Source of the DNA: Pigoraptor vietnamica | Lineage: Eukaryota; Opisthokonta; Filasterea | Length of the DNA stretch: 19,985 nt | Assembly: GCA_943704525.1 (NCBI GenBank) | Contig: CALSCQ010001869.1 | Location: 1 to 19,985, forward strand | Direction: 5' to 3' | Part shown: positions 8,954 through 17,519 of the stretch, piece after piece | How the letters are laid out: the number at the start of each line of letters is the position of its first letter | Position numbering within the stretch: the first letter of the stretch is position 1 | Made by a program: the position numbers and the translations under genes | Notes under the pieces: model-generated | Seen by the model: only the letters and a program-made list of their open reading frames with translations | What the model was told of the DNA's origin: nothing | The model's database searches: none

Positions 8954-8981
8954 CTGTGTGTGTGTGTGTGTGTGTGTGTGT
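8954..8981. repeat. (TG)n microsatellite, intergenic
   Basis: A nearly perfect TG tract follows an AT-rich stretch (8860-8920). Confidence 0.9.
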
Positions 8982-9236
8982 CGCATCCACTCGAGTACGT
9001 CTACAACACGCCAAACGGCCTTTCGCTTCCCCAACCAAGGACACGCGCTCCGGAGCTTTTGTGCAACCGAAAACTCGCTCTCATCAGCGGCGCGCGCGCA
9101 GTGTCTGCGGCTTGCGCACATCGTTGCGCTACGTTTGTCGTTGGGTCGCTGTCGCGATCAAAGGGCAACACCCTCGCGTCGTCATCCTCTTTCAACACCT
9201 TTCTTCTCGGAATTGTCTCTTCAGCATCTCTTCTTT

Positions 9237-9256
9237 GTCTCTCTCTCTCTCTCTCT
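9237..9256. repeat. (CT)n tract upstream of the six-exon gene
   Basis: CT dinucleotides end 72 bases before the ATG at 9329 and run into CTCTGAG. As at TAF11, the tract could be the pyrimidine tract of a leader intron or a core promoter element. Confidence 0.85.
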
Positions 9257-9328
9257 GAGCAACATTTCGACTTTGACGCGGACGCCAGTCGAGCGATTCC
9301 ACTTGAGCAAGCGAGTATACTCGGCGCC

Positions 9329-10412
9329 ATGCGCATTCCCACTCTCTCAAAGGTATGGGGGTGTGGCGCAATCATCGTGTCTGCCCTCAACGTTCGCACT
9401 CACGCGGTTTGCATCCCTGCTCAGCCCGTCGACATTCCCGCACCAGAGGGCATTGCCGTGGACCAGCAGGACTCGAAGGTAAGGCATCACGGGCAGTACT
9501 GGCGTTTGTTGCATGCATGCTGGTAGATATGCGAAAGGATCTGCGAAAGGAGATGGCGTCCTCAACGGCTTGCCGTTGCGCAGCAGAACGGAGCAGCCCC
9601 TTTGACTCTCTCTGATGTGGTGGCACAGAATGGAGTTGTGACACCACCGGCCACACCGCCGGCGGTGGGTTTGCAAAGCGCTTGCGCTGGCCCCACGTCG
9701 CCGCGCGTGAGAATGGAGTTACTAAATTCTCGTGTTTTTCCCTCGCGTAACCACAGGTTTCGTACCTCTCCGGCTTCTTTCCGTCGTCCTCGGCGCCTGC
9801 TGCGGGCACGTGGCGCAAGCGATACTTCAGCGAGTCTGCCTCGACGGCCACGCCGCCGAACTTCAGCAACATCGAAATGCCGACCAATATGCCGCCCTCG
9901 CCGGCGAACTCGGCGCCTCCGTCGGACGAGTGGAACCTCGGAAAGATATTCGGGCGTCGCCACTCGTTCTCGTTTGGCAGCGGGCGCATCTTCTCGCAGC
10001 CGTCCGACCAGGCGGTAAGCATCGCTGCACTTGTGCGCGAGCATTGTTTGTTGCGGTGCCTGACCAAGAGGCTTACTTGCCTCATGTAATTTCCAGGTCC
10101 TGACTCCGGCGACTTCGTATGGTAGCGTCAATGGATCGGATGCTTCCGCGAACGTGGACTATCGCATGCGCCGGAGATCACGTGAGTGACCTGTCTTCTC
10201 TTTTCTACTTCCATTTTCTGTTTGTGTCCAGCTGGTTGGATGTCGCATGAGCGTGCACTCCTTATGGTTCCGCTTCCGTTGCAGTGTCGATGTCGGCTGC
10301 CGACCCCGACTCGGACTCGATGCCGCTGCCGAAGAAGACCAAGGTTACCCCGTCGCTCGAGAAGGATCCCATGTCCGATCTCTCGCTGCACGGGCAGTTT
10401 TTGGACTTTTAA
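9329..10412 (+). CDS. Unrecognised Ser/Pro-rich protein (6 exons)
   Basis: I do not recognise this protein. Exons 9329-9352, 9425-9478, 9584-9664, 9757-10014, 10097-10181 and 10285-10412 (TAA) join in phase to 209 residues. Donors are GTATGG, GTAAGG, GTGGGT, GTAAGC and GTGAGT, and every acceptor ends in CAG. The short N-terminal exons read MRIPTLSK, PVDIPAPEG and NGAAPLTLSDVV. The largest exon begins VSYLSGFFP and carries a Ser/Pro/Asn-rich stretch followed by EWNLGKIFGRRHSFSFGSGR, in which RRHS fits a basophilic kinase site. The C-terminus has RMRRRSLSMS, a basic LPKKTK and the ending DLSLHGQFLDF. No signal peptide, TM segment or known domain is seen, so it is probably an intrinsically disordered regulatory protein. 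The frame is open upstream of 9329, so an earlier start or exon is possible. Confidence 0.75.
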
Positions 10413-10542
10413 GTGCTCGAGCACAGTATACCCCGGCACTTTCGCTTCGCTTTACGTTTTGCGTTCAATCGCCTTCGCGCGCCCTGTCCTCGTGAGGTGA
10501 CAGTCCGTTCGAGGAGCAAGCGATTCTGGGCCTCGAATCGAA

Positions 10543-10953
10543 ATGCGTTCGTTGCTGCGCGTCGCGTCTGCGTTTCCATCTAATCCTCGCTATCGTTTTG
10601 CGCTTACGGCGCATGCCGCTTCGGCCACCGCCATCGTTCGTGCGGCTTTTCCATCGCTGGACGACGAGATCTGTTCGGGCGATTTGGGTGCGGAGTTCGA
10701 CGGCAAGACACCCACTTTAATCACTACTTTCGACACGATTCGTTATCGACTTCTGTATGATACCCATGTCCCTGGCAACAGAAGGGACGACCATCCGATT
10801 TCCACTGCAGCTGTACAGTGCGTTTCGTTTGTTCGCGTGCGCTGCGCTCGCAAAATCCTTCGTTCTTTTCTTTTCTACCTGACTGCCTGCGCCTTGGCGT
10901 CGGTTGTGTACATATTTTACATTCTCCTCTGGACCCGTGCTCACGCGGGTTGA
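10543..10953 (+). CDS. Weak hypothetical ORF with one C-terminal TM-like segment
   Basis: This is an intronless frame of 136 residues ending in TGA. Residues about 109-128 (SFLFYLTACALASVVYIFYI) would make one hydrophobic segment near the C-terminus, as in tail-anchored proteins. The N-terminal half is Ala/Ser/Arg-rich with no known domain. Codon third positions are less GC-biased than in the confident genes, and the frame lies where the 3' UTR of the upstream gene is expected. It may be chance. Confidence 0.25.
   Translation: MRSLLRVASAFPSNPRYRFALTAHAASATAIVRAAFPSLDDEICSGDLGAEFDGKTPTLITTFDTIRYRLLYDTHVPGNRRDDHPISTAAVQCVSFVRVRCARKILRSFLFYLTACALASVVYIFYILLWTRAHAG
10907..10914 (+). promoter_or_regulatory. 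Candidate Pumilio/PUF element TGTACATA
   Basis: A UGUANAUA match lies 495 nt past the stop of the six-exon gene on its sense strand. It overlaps the weak ORF, so it supports the 3' UTR reading only if the transcript extends this far. Confidence 0.2.
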
Positions 10954-11197
10954 GGAGGTGTCGGCGCGGCTGTAGCTGTGCGCGCGTGCAACTTGCAGCG
11001 GAGATCAAGCTTCCAAGCCCTACTAAAAAAAAAAACACGAAAACAGAAGTGTGTGCAAAGACATAGATAAAAGTTTAAATGCACATTGCATCGTCCTTTC
11101 CAGAAGAAAACGAAGCAAGAACACGGCGCATTTCGCAAGCACGCCTGTACATCACGCACACCGCAGCGCATTTGCACACATTTACAACGATCCGCCT

Positions 11198-12883
11198 CTA
11201 CGCCGGTACATCGCCGACAGACACGCTCTTCAACTGCGCTGGCGCAACCTTCGTGTAGCCCATCTTCGGCTTGACGGCGGGCGCTTGAGCCGAAGAGTCG
11301 GCTTCCTTCGCGGCAGCGTGCGCCCCCTCGTCCCCGATGAGCGCCGCAGACTGTGGAACCGGGACCTCCAGGACGGACGGGTTGTCCGGTCGCGAGTGCG
11401 TCCATCCCGTGATGCGCGAAATTTCACCCACAAGAAAGCGCGCGACCTTCGCGTGGCCCGTCACGTTCAGGTGTTCGAGACAGCCGAAGTCGCACGTGCG
11501 GTCGATGATGTCCTCCGGGACTGCGACGACGTGCACGTCGTCGTGCTCGCGCTTGAACGCGTTCACTGCCGCAATGATGGGTTCTTTGCACGCGGCATAG
11601 TTCGGGAAGAATCCGCCCACGATGCAGACAACCGTCGGTCGCCAGCCCTCGTCCACGTGCGGCTTGATCGCCTTGCGCAAGAGCCGAAGATACGCGTCGG
11701 AAAACGTATTCGCGGGCGGGTGCGGCTTCGAGTAAAAGTCGTTGCAGCCGAGGTAGACGACGACGAGGTGCGGCGCAAACTTTGAATTGTCCCACCTGCT
11801 ATGGGGCAGGGCGACGAGCGTCCGGTCCATGCACTCGGTCATCGTCGCCTTGGATTGCTTCGTCGCGATGATCGAGAGGTCCACCGCGTTGCGCAGCACG
11901 CCCTTACCCGACCACGCGATAAAGTGCGCGCGGGCTGAGAAGGCCTCGGCCACAAGCCAGCCGAACGCGGCCATGAGGTTCTCCGTCTTCTTCATGTTCG
12001 TCAAACAGCTCAGCGAGAGCTCCGGGCACGTCGACTCGGCCGCAAACCCGTTCGTGTCCGAATCCCCAATGAACAGAATGCGCCGGAGATGCGTGCACGC
12101 CGACGAGCGCGGCGAAGAGGCGACCGTCTCCGACTCCCACGAACTGTCGGACGATCGACGCCGTGGCTCGGGTGGCGATGGCGTCTTGAGCGATTCAGAG
12201 CCCTCCGAAGTCGAGAGCAACCCGTCCTCGACCACGGGAGGGCTGCTCGAGGACGCCTCCGATTCGAGGAGGCGCACCGATTGTGTCAGCACGGACACGC
12301 GCAGCGATTGCGTGGCTGTGGACGGACGTCCCGAGGCTGGATGCAGGAGCACAGAGGGGCGCATGGGCAGCGCCTGGCACAGCTCGCCCTCCTCGTCCAG
12401 AATAAAGCCGTGTACGACGACGGGTTGCAGCGACATGAGAAGGTGGATTATAAACGGCGCGGCTTCCGTGATCTTCACAATCGAGACGCTGTGCATTCGC
12501 GCGCTGTCGAGGCCTTGCACCGCAGTGTAGATTTGCCTCTCGTTCGTGGTCCTGAGGCGGTTCACGACAACGCCGTCCACACGGACGACAAAGACATTGC
12601 CACCACCGACCATATCGACGAGTACACGTGTCGTTCCAATGACCTCCATTTCGATCGAGACGCCGCCCCAATCGTACGCGACAATGCGCTCGTTGCGCTC
12701 CTCGGTGAGCACGGACGCGGCGCTGTGCGACTCCTTCCGCGCCGCATGCACTCGCGGCATCGACGTCCTCGTGACCTTTCCGCTGAGGTGGTCCTTGTAC
12801 ATGGCCAACGAGCACACGAGCGTGCGACCAACATATTCGATGCGGCGGTCGTCGGCGGCGAATGCGCGCCCCTTGCCCGCCAT
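11198..12883 (-). CDS. CE2-like SGNH carbohydrate esterase (single exon)
   Basis: From ATG 12883-12881 to TAG 11200-11198 the protein has 561 residues and no introns. Residues about 14-165 form a beta-sandwich region (RIEYVGR..., IEMEVIGTTRVLVDM, NVFVVRVDGVVV) like the N-terminal jelly roll of family CE2. A Ser/Pro/Glu-rich linker spans about 183-265. The SGNH hydrolase domain follows: block I FIGDSDTNGF with nucleophile Ser275, a block II-like WSGKG around 324-328, block III LGCND 378-382, and block V GCLEHLNVTGH with the likely catalytic His471. CE2 enzymes usually have GCDxHP here, so the Asp is replaced by Glu470. CE2 members remove O-acetyl groups from polysaccharides. No signal peptide is seen from this start. 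The frame is open up to an ATG at 13009, but that extension is Arg-rich and covers a 13-bp tandem duplication, so I prefer the internal start. Confidence 0.82.
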   Translation of the reverse strand: MAGKGRAFAADDRRIEYVGRTLVCSLAMYKDHLSGKVTRTSMPRVHAARKESHSAASVLTEERNERIVAYDWGGVSIEMEVIGTTRVLVDMVGGGNVFVVRVDGVVVNRLRTTNERQIYTAVQGLDSARMHSVSIVKITEAAPFIIHLLMSLQPVVVHGFILDEEGELCQALPMRPSVLLHPASGRPSTATQSLRVSVLTQSVRLLESEASSSSPPVVEDGLLSTSEGSESLKTPSPPEPRRRSSDSSWESETVASSPRSSACTHLRRILFIGDSDTNGFAAESTCPELSLSCLTNMKKTENLMAAFGWLVAEAFSARAHFIAWSGKGVLRNAVDLSIIATKQSKATMTECMDRTLVALPHSRWDNSKFAPHLVVVYLGCNDFYSKPHPPANTFSDAYLRLLRKAIKPHVDEGWRPTVVCIVGGFFPNYAACKEPIIAAVNAFKREHDDVHVVAVPEDIIDRTCDFGCLEHLNVTGHAKVARFLVGEISRITGWTHSRPDNPSVLEVPVPQSAALIGDEGAHAAAKEADSSAQAPAVKPKMGYTKVAPAQLKSVSVGDVPA

Positions 12884-13717
12884 GCTACCGCAGACCCACA
12901 CGATTGCGAAGCGACGCCGCGGCCACGCACAGTGGCCACGCACAATAGGGAATAGGCAATAACCGATCGAACGAATCGCGATCCGCGCAAAATTTTTCAC
13001 ACGTTGCACTTAGTGCGTCGAGACACGGTGCTTGCCCACGCGACGACGGAAAACGTCAACCCCCCCCTCCGACGGTGGAGAATCCCATGTGTGCCGATCT
13101 CAATGCAGAAGAGCACAATTCTTCCTCAGGGAATCAAGTTACAGTCCCTCAATGTCAAGCAGGTGCGCCCTTGACCTCGACAGCGCGTGCGCAAATTCGC
13201 TGCGTGGTACGCCGAGAAACGGGCCCTCTAGACGTGTGCGACGCGCACGTAATCAAAGCAAGAAGCAGTCCGGGTGCCCCCAATCAATTCCCCCCATCCA
13301 TACTGAGTGCCATACTGAGACGATCGAAGAGGTATTTAAAGAATTTGTGGTTTCCTCACTTGGCACCTATTAGGAATGTTACCTCACATTTTCGACAAAT
13401 TTGGAAAAATGTGTGATTGAGATATATTTAGACTTCTGCTGTCGATACAAATATGCCTAATTTGGAAAGACACAGAATTGTTTTACGATTGCTCGTAATG
13501 TTGGCGAATACGACGGAAAATTCGGGTGGTGACAGCATTCGTGCGTGTCGCCGCCATCTCATGCATCCACGTTCGCTTCTTCTTAATTGCTCGCTCTCTC
13601 CTTATTCCTATCTCGACATTGTGGGGCGCTACAATTACACTCGTATTTGTTGGTAGTAGCGAGACGGCGCGCATCCATTGCACGTGACCTGCGACGACCG
13701 TCGCGGCTTTCGCAGCG
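12884..13717. other. Divergent promoter region between the esterase and SRRM2/CWC21
   Basis: About 834 bases lie between two divergent start codons. The stretch includes a 13-bp tandem duplication (12921-12946), AT-rich patches (TATTTAAAG near 13331-13339 and 13375-13470), a CACGTG E-box at 13681-13686, and a GCGACG-AC-CGTCGC inverted repeat at 13691-13704, just before the SRRM2 ATG. CTTTCGCAG directly before that ATG also resembles an acceptor, so a leader intron is possible. No gene is supported inside. Confidence 0.45.
12921..12946. repeat. 13-bp tandem duplication
   Basis: GGCCACGCACAGT is followed immediately by GGCCACGCACAAT, so 12 of 13 positions agree. It lies 38 bp upstream of the preferred esterase start. 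Confidence 0.9.
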
Positions 13718-15232
13718 ATGTACAACGGCATTGGTCTTCAGACTGCGCGCGGCTCCGGCACAAATGGATACGTCCAGAGGAATTTTGCGAACATCCCCAA
13801 GCGCAGGGACAAGTGGGTTGATGTGATGATTGCACGCTGTGTGACACTTTTTATCGCACAAGTGCGGTTTCTGACGCCGCCACGTGCTTCAGGATCGAGT
13901 ACAAAACGGATGGATTCGACGAAGGTGCCGCGTTTGCGCAGCTTCGCAAGGCGAATCCGGAGCTTTTGGAGCATGAGCGACGTCGTCAGGTCGAGATCAA
14001 GTGCATCGAACTGACCGATGAGCTGGAAGATGAGGGGTGAGTTGTGGGCACGTAAAATTGTGTTGCGACTCCTTCGCCTTACGTTGGTGGGATCATTTCG
14101 TGCAGCATTCCTCCCGAGGAAATTCAGGAACGCGTGGATGCGCTGCGCACGACGCTGCTTGCGGAGATCCAGGAGGATACACAGGCGGCCCAGCAGAAGC
14201 GGTGAGATATGCTCGTTTCCTCACGTGCAATGATTGCGCCGGGCGCTTGATCGTCCTTCTTGTGCCCGTCTCACATTATTGCACCTAATTTGTCGCTGCA
14301 GGCCACATGACACACACCAGATCGCCGCTGCAAACGAAAAGAAGAACGAGCGCATGCGCGCGGCCCTCGGCATCGAGAAGGACGTCGACCCCCAGCGTGC
14401 GTTTCAGGGCTTCCGAAAGAACGAGCCCGGCGCGCCCGGTGCGCCCTCTTCTGCCCCGCAGCGACCAAGCGAATCGAAGCCCACGGAGGAGAAGAAGGAG
14501 AAGCGTCGGCGGCGACGGGATAGCAGCAGTAGTTCCAGTTCTTCCGGCAGCTCGGGCAGCTCGAGCTCGTCGTCCTCGTCCTCGTCAGAGAGCGAATCGG
14601 ACTCTGAGGACGATCGCAGAAAGAAGGACTCGCGGAAGTCGGCTGACAGTGGAAAGGATAGGCGCGGTAAGGGCTCTCCGTCGCCGCCCCCCGCCAAGCG
14701 CGCGCGACACGACTCGGCATCCCCGACACGCGGTGGCACAGCCGATGCCTCTGCCCGCGGCGGCCGTCACGATTCCGCGTCCCCTCCCCGTGCCGGTGCT
14801 GGCGATGCGACGCGCCGTGGCCGCCACGATTCGGCCTCCTCGCCGCCCCGGCGCCCAAGACACGACTCTCGGTCGCGCAGCCGTTCACCCGCGAAGAAAG
14901 CACCTGAACGTAGCCCGAGGCGTGACCGTGAGCGGGAGAAGCCTTCGGATCGCCGCCGGTCCCCTAGCCGCTCGCCGTCTGAAGACAGTGGCAGCGAATC
15001 AGAATCTGATTCTCCGCCGCGCGCAGGGTTGCGCTCGACCATTGCAAAGCATCCGACGCGCGCGGTCGCCGAAAGCCGTGACGAGCGCGGGGACCGTCGC
15101 GAGCGCAGCCAGCGGGGTCGTTCGCGTTCACGGTCGCGTTCGCGCTCGCCCGTGCGCAGGCGCTCGCGCTCGCGCTCCCGGTCCACGGGCAGGCGGGAGA
15201 GGCGGAGCCGCAGTCGCAGTCCGCGCCGATGA
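13718..15232 (+). CDS. SRRM2: Cwc21/SRRM2 spliceosomal protein with RS domain (4 exons)
   Basis: Exons 13718-13812, 13893-14036, 14106-14201 and 14302-15232 (TGA) join in phase to 421 residues. The N-terminus [20 protein letters not shown] is the near-invariant start of yeast Cwc21 and animal SRRM2 (SRm300). The cwf21 domain follows with [20 protein letters not shown] and [18 protein letters not shown]. From about residue 170 the protein is an RS domain: a poly-Ser/Glu stretch, repeated RHDSASP units, and a C-terminus of RSRSRSRSP dipeptides ending RSRSPRR. Cwc21 binds Prp8 and Snu114 in the catalytic spliceosome. The RS tail is expected to be phosphorylated. At 421 residues it is far shorter than human SRRM2 but longer than yeast Cwc21. 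Donors are GTGGGT, GTGAGT and GTGAGA. It is convergent with the RG-repeat gene. CWC21 is an equally valid name. Confidence 0.94.
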
Positions 15233-15459
15233 TTGCCGTCGAGTGATGTTTGCATATTGTTTGCCTTTCGTGCATAGCGTCGAGACACGTCGGCGTGCGA
15301 ATGAATTCATTTTTGTCTCAAATGCGTTCATTGCAGTACCATTTTGTCTGTGGAAAATCACCGTCGGAAGGCCATGCGGACAGCGCCACTGCGAGCGTAA
15401 AATCCATATAATCAGATTTACGCTAACCTCGTTTTGCATGTCAAGGTGAACTGCAGACC

Positions 15460-16928
15460 TTAGTAAGCCCTGAATGAACCGAACGGGCGACTGCCTCGGC
15501 GGCTCCTGGGCTGGCTGCGGCTGCGGCTGCGGCCGTTGATAGCGTTGAAGACATGAGGCAACATGGTCAGTAAGACACGGCAGCAGGCAACAGCATGAGG
15601 CAAACGGGACAATAAGACAGCGGGGTGCAACAGGGCACAGCAGTTCCATACCTCCGTCCGCTGCCGCTTGGCAGTCCGTGCGGAAGTCGTCTCGTCCTCC
15701 TCGTTGCCGTCAAGCGGCCTCTTTTTCGAGGCCGACGTGTCGTCAAGGGACACGCTCGACACTTCCGACTCCTCGTACGCGAGTGACAGCTCTTGGGACG
15801 GACGCGTCGGCTTGTCAAAGAGCGGCTGGGTGAGAGGCTCTTCCTCCGAGAAGTCGTCATGCGATTCACCACGGCCTGCGCCCCTTCCACCGCGCGCGCC
15901 CCTCCCGCGCCCACGTCCGCGCCCACGCCCTCGTCCACGCCCACGCCCGCTTGTGGGCGGCTCGGAGCCGGACTTTTCGGCCCTCCGGTCATCGTCGACC
16001 GCCGACGTCTGTGGCGCGGTGGCAGGCTGCGTCGCACTGTCCACCGACCGAAACCTCCCCAGAATGGCTTGGAGAAACGTGTCCACAATCCTCTGGCCAG
16101 TCGAGAGCGCGGCATTCTTGCCCGATGTGGCCGTCCCTGCATCGGGAATGCCGCTTTTAGAAAGTAAACGCTGAACGACACTACAAGAAGCGCACTTATC
16201 ATAATGCGTGCTCCTCGGGACGTTGGCCGACGAACCGGCGCCCACCTTCGTCGTCGTCGTCGGTTGGCCAGGGATTGAGAAGGCGAACGTGGAACTCGTA
16301 CTGGTACGAGTGCAGAGTCAGGGGCTCTCCGTCGTGCGAGATGATGACACCCTCCTCGTTTGTGAACGGGAAGCGCACTGCCGGAAAGTGAGAGTGAAGT
16401 GTCAGCGCGCATACTCGGCGGGTGCGCTGAATACGAGTCCTCACACTCAAAACGCTTAACCCATCAACTCTATGGGAGCCAAGGAAGGAAAAAACACCAA
16501 AAACCCTGTTCCGCAAGGCTCTGAAGCGACTTGTGCGTACTTACGGGTGTGGATAATGAAATTGTCCGACCGAATGGGCCCTCCCTTGCCGTGGTTTTGA
16601 AGTTGTGCCGAGACGAGTTGCTGTGGGCTTGGCGCCGTCAGTGCTTATTATTGCCTTTCTCTCAAGTCATGAATGGTAGTATCACGGCAGACCAACAAAG
16701 GAGAGAGCCAATAAACGCGAAGCAAAAAGAGAGCGAGAACTGTCGGAACAGCTCAAATTGACAATTGTCCATCAACTCCAAAAGAGAACGAGAAAGAAGA
16801 AGAACACGCGTCGCATCCACTTGAATCACTGTGGACGCGTTTGCATCTAAACAATACGACAATAAACACACCCGCAACTCGCGCTGGAGCGCAGCAGACT
16901 CGTCCACAAGTTCGCTCGACATGGTCAT
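15460..16928 (-). CDS. Unrecognised RG-repeat nuclear-type protein (5 exons)
   Basis: I do not recognise the family. Minus-strand exons are 16928-16872, 16620-16545, 16377-16246, 16136-15652 and a terminal exon ending at TAA 15460. The first four joins are firm, with phase and text agreeing. The N-terminal part looks like a folded domain: a helix (VDESAALQRELRQLVSAQLQ), then PIRSDNFIIHTLRFPFTNEE and YQYEFHVRLLNPWP, then an acidic DDDDE. Next come a helix (GQRIVDTFLQAILGRF), a run of about nine GR dipeptides (15885-15950), an acidic segment (DDFSEEE), a Ser-rich stretch and a basic KKRPL...AKRQR that may be a nuclear localisation signal. RG tracts commonly bind RNA or G-rich nucleic acid and are arginine-methylated. 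The last acceptor is ambiguous: AG at 15511 gives a short Arg/Ser tail, while AG at 15527 opens another frame. A start at 16922 is also possible. Confidence 0.72.
15885..15950 (-). repeat. GC-rich repeat encoding a Gly-Arg tract
   Basis: CCACGCC/CCGCGCC hexamer-type repeats on the plus strand encode about nine GR dipeptides and then GARGGRGAGRG on the minus strand, in exon 4 of the RG-repeat gene. Confidence 0.85.
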
Positions 16929-17519
16929 GTTCGTGCTATTAACAGGCGGATGCAGCAAAAGGCAGTCAGAAAAAAGTAGCCACTCGCACTCTTCGTGGGG
17001 AGAACTCACTCGCATCGAAACGTATGGCAAATTGCAGCACTCACAAGGCGCACTCGTCAGGTGGATGCGACGCAATCACATCTCGCTGCTACTTGGAAGG
17101 CCACTCCCAAGACCCCACTTCTCCTCACGCTCACCCGTGCAGCACAAACGTTGCTTTGCACACTTCCTCGTTGACGCGCATCCACCGCGTCTCCTCCTTG
17201 CATCCCAGCTGTGACGACGTGCACGCCGTCGGGCGGAAGAAAGGACGCACGCCCATCTTCCTTTTTTTCGTCGCAACGTAGATGTGTCGCGGATGTTGTC
17301 GCCTTTTGCGATGTCTCTTGTTGTTGGCTAAGTCGGTGCAGTTCCCGCGCTTTCAGTTTTGCATGACGTCATGGAGTGTAACGGCATTGTGGGAGCTTTA
17401 CATACGAGGTGGTTGAAGGACGACCAGGCACGCAAAAAACTGCACACGCGCTGCAACGCACGCGCGAACGACACACCGCACGCACGCACGCGCGCCACGC
17501 ATTGACAGGGGGAGGCTCG
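16929..17519. other. Spacer between the RG-repeat gene and the DEUBAD gene
   Basis: These 591 bases contain the presumed promoter of the RG-repeat gene and the 3' region of the DEUBAD gene, both on the minus strand. A CA/CG-rich stretch occurs at about 17450-17500. A TGACGTCA-type CRE palindrome is at 17364-17371 (GCATGACGTCATGG). I see no gene. Confidence 0.5.
17364..17371. promoter_or_regulatory. CRE-type palindrome TGACGTCA
   Basis: A full TGACGTCA, extended to the perfect 10-mer ATGACGTCAT, lies in the spacer upstream of the RG-repeat gene (about 435 bp from its start). bZIP factors of the CREB/ATF class bind this site in animals and fungi. Function here is inferred from the motif alone. 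Confidence 0.4.

Larger units (their letters stand above)
7880..9328. other. AT-richer intergenic region with no supported gene
   Basis: This is the largest gene-free stretch (about 1.45 kb). Short open frames exist, but none has family resemblance or splice-consistent extension, and base composition shifts towards A and T, strongly so at 8690-8920. The stretch holds two GT tracts (8589-8625 and 8954-8981), a degenerate direct repeat (about 8664-8757 and 8781-8873), and a CT tract (9237-9256) before the next gene. It probably combines the kinase 3' UTR, spacer and a promoter. Confidence 0.5.
10413..11197. other. Convergent 3' region between the six-exon gene and the esterase
   Basis: These 785 bases separate two convergent stop codons. 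They hold the weak ORF at 10543-10953, one Pumilio-type octamer on the plus strand (10907-10914), and an A-rich patch with ten consecutive A near 11026-11035. No strong poly(A) hexamer is seen. Confidence 0.5.

Noticed and set aside
12089-12955. 288-residue plus-strand frame opposite the esterase
   Set aside because: Composition is Arg/His-rich shadow; the minus-strand frame has recognisable catalytic blocks.
14307-15449. 380-residue frame overlapping SRRM2 in another frame
   Set aside because: It is Arg/Ala/Pro-rich translation of RS codons in the wrong frame, with no family features.
16831-17214. 127-residue plus-strand frame over the start of the RG-repeat gene
   Set aside because: It covers exon 1 of the RG gene antisense and has no recognisable features.
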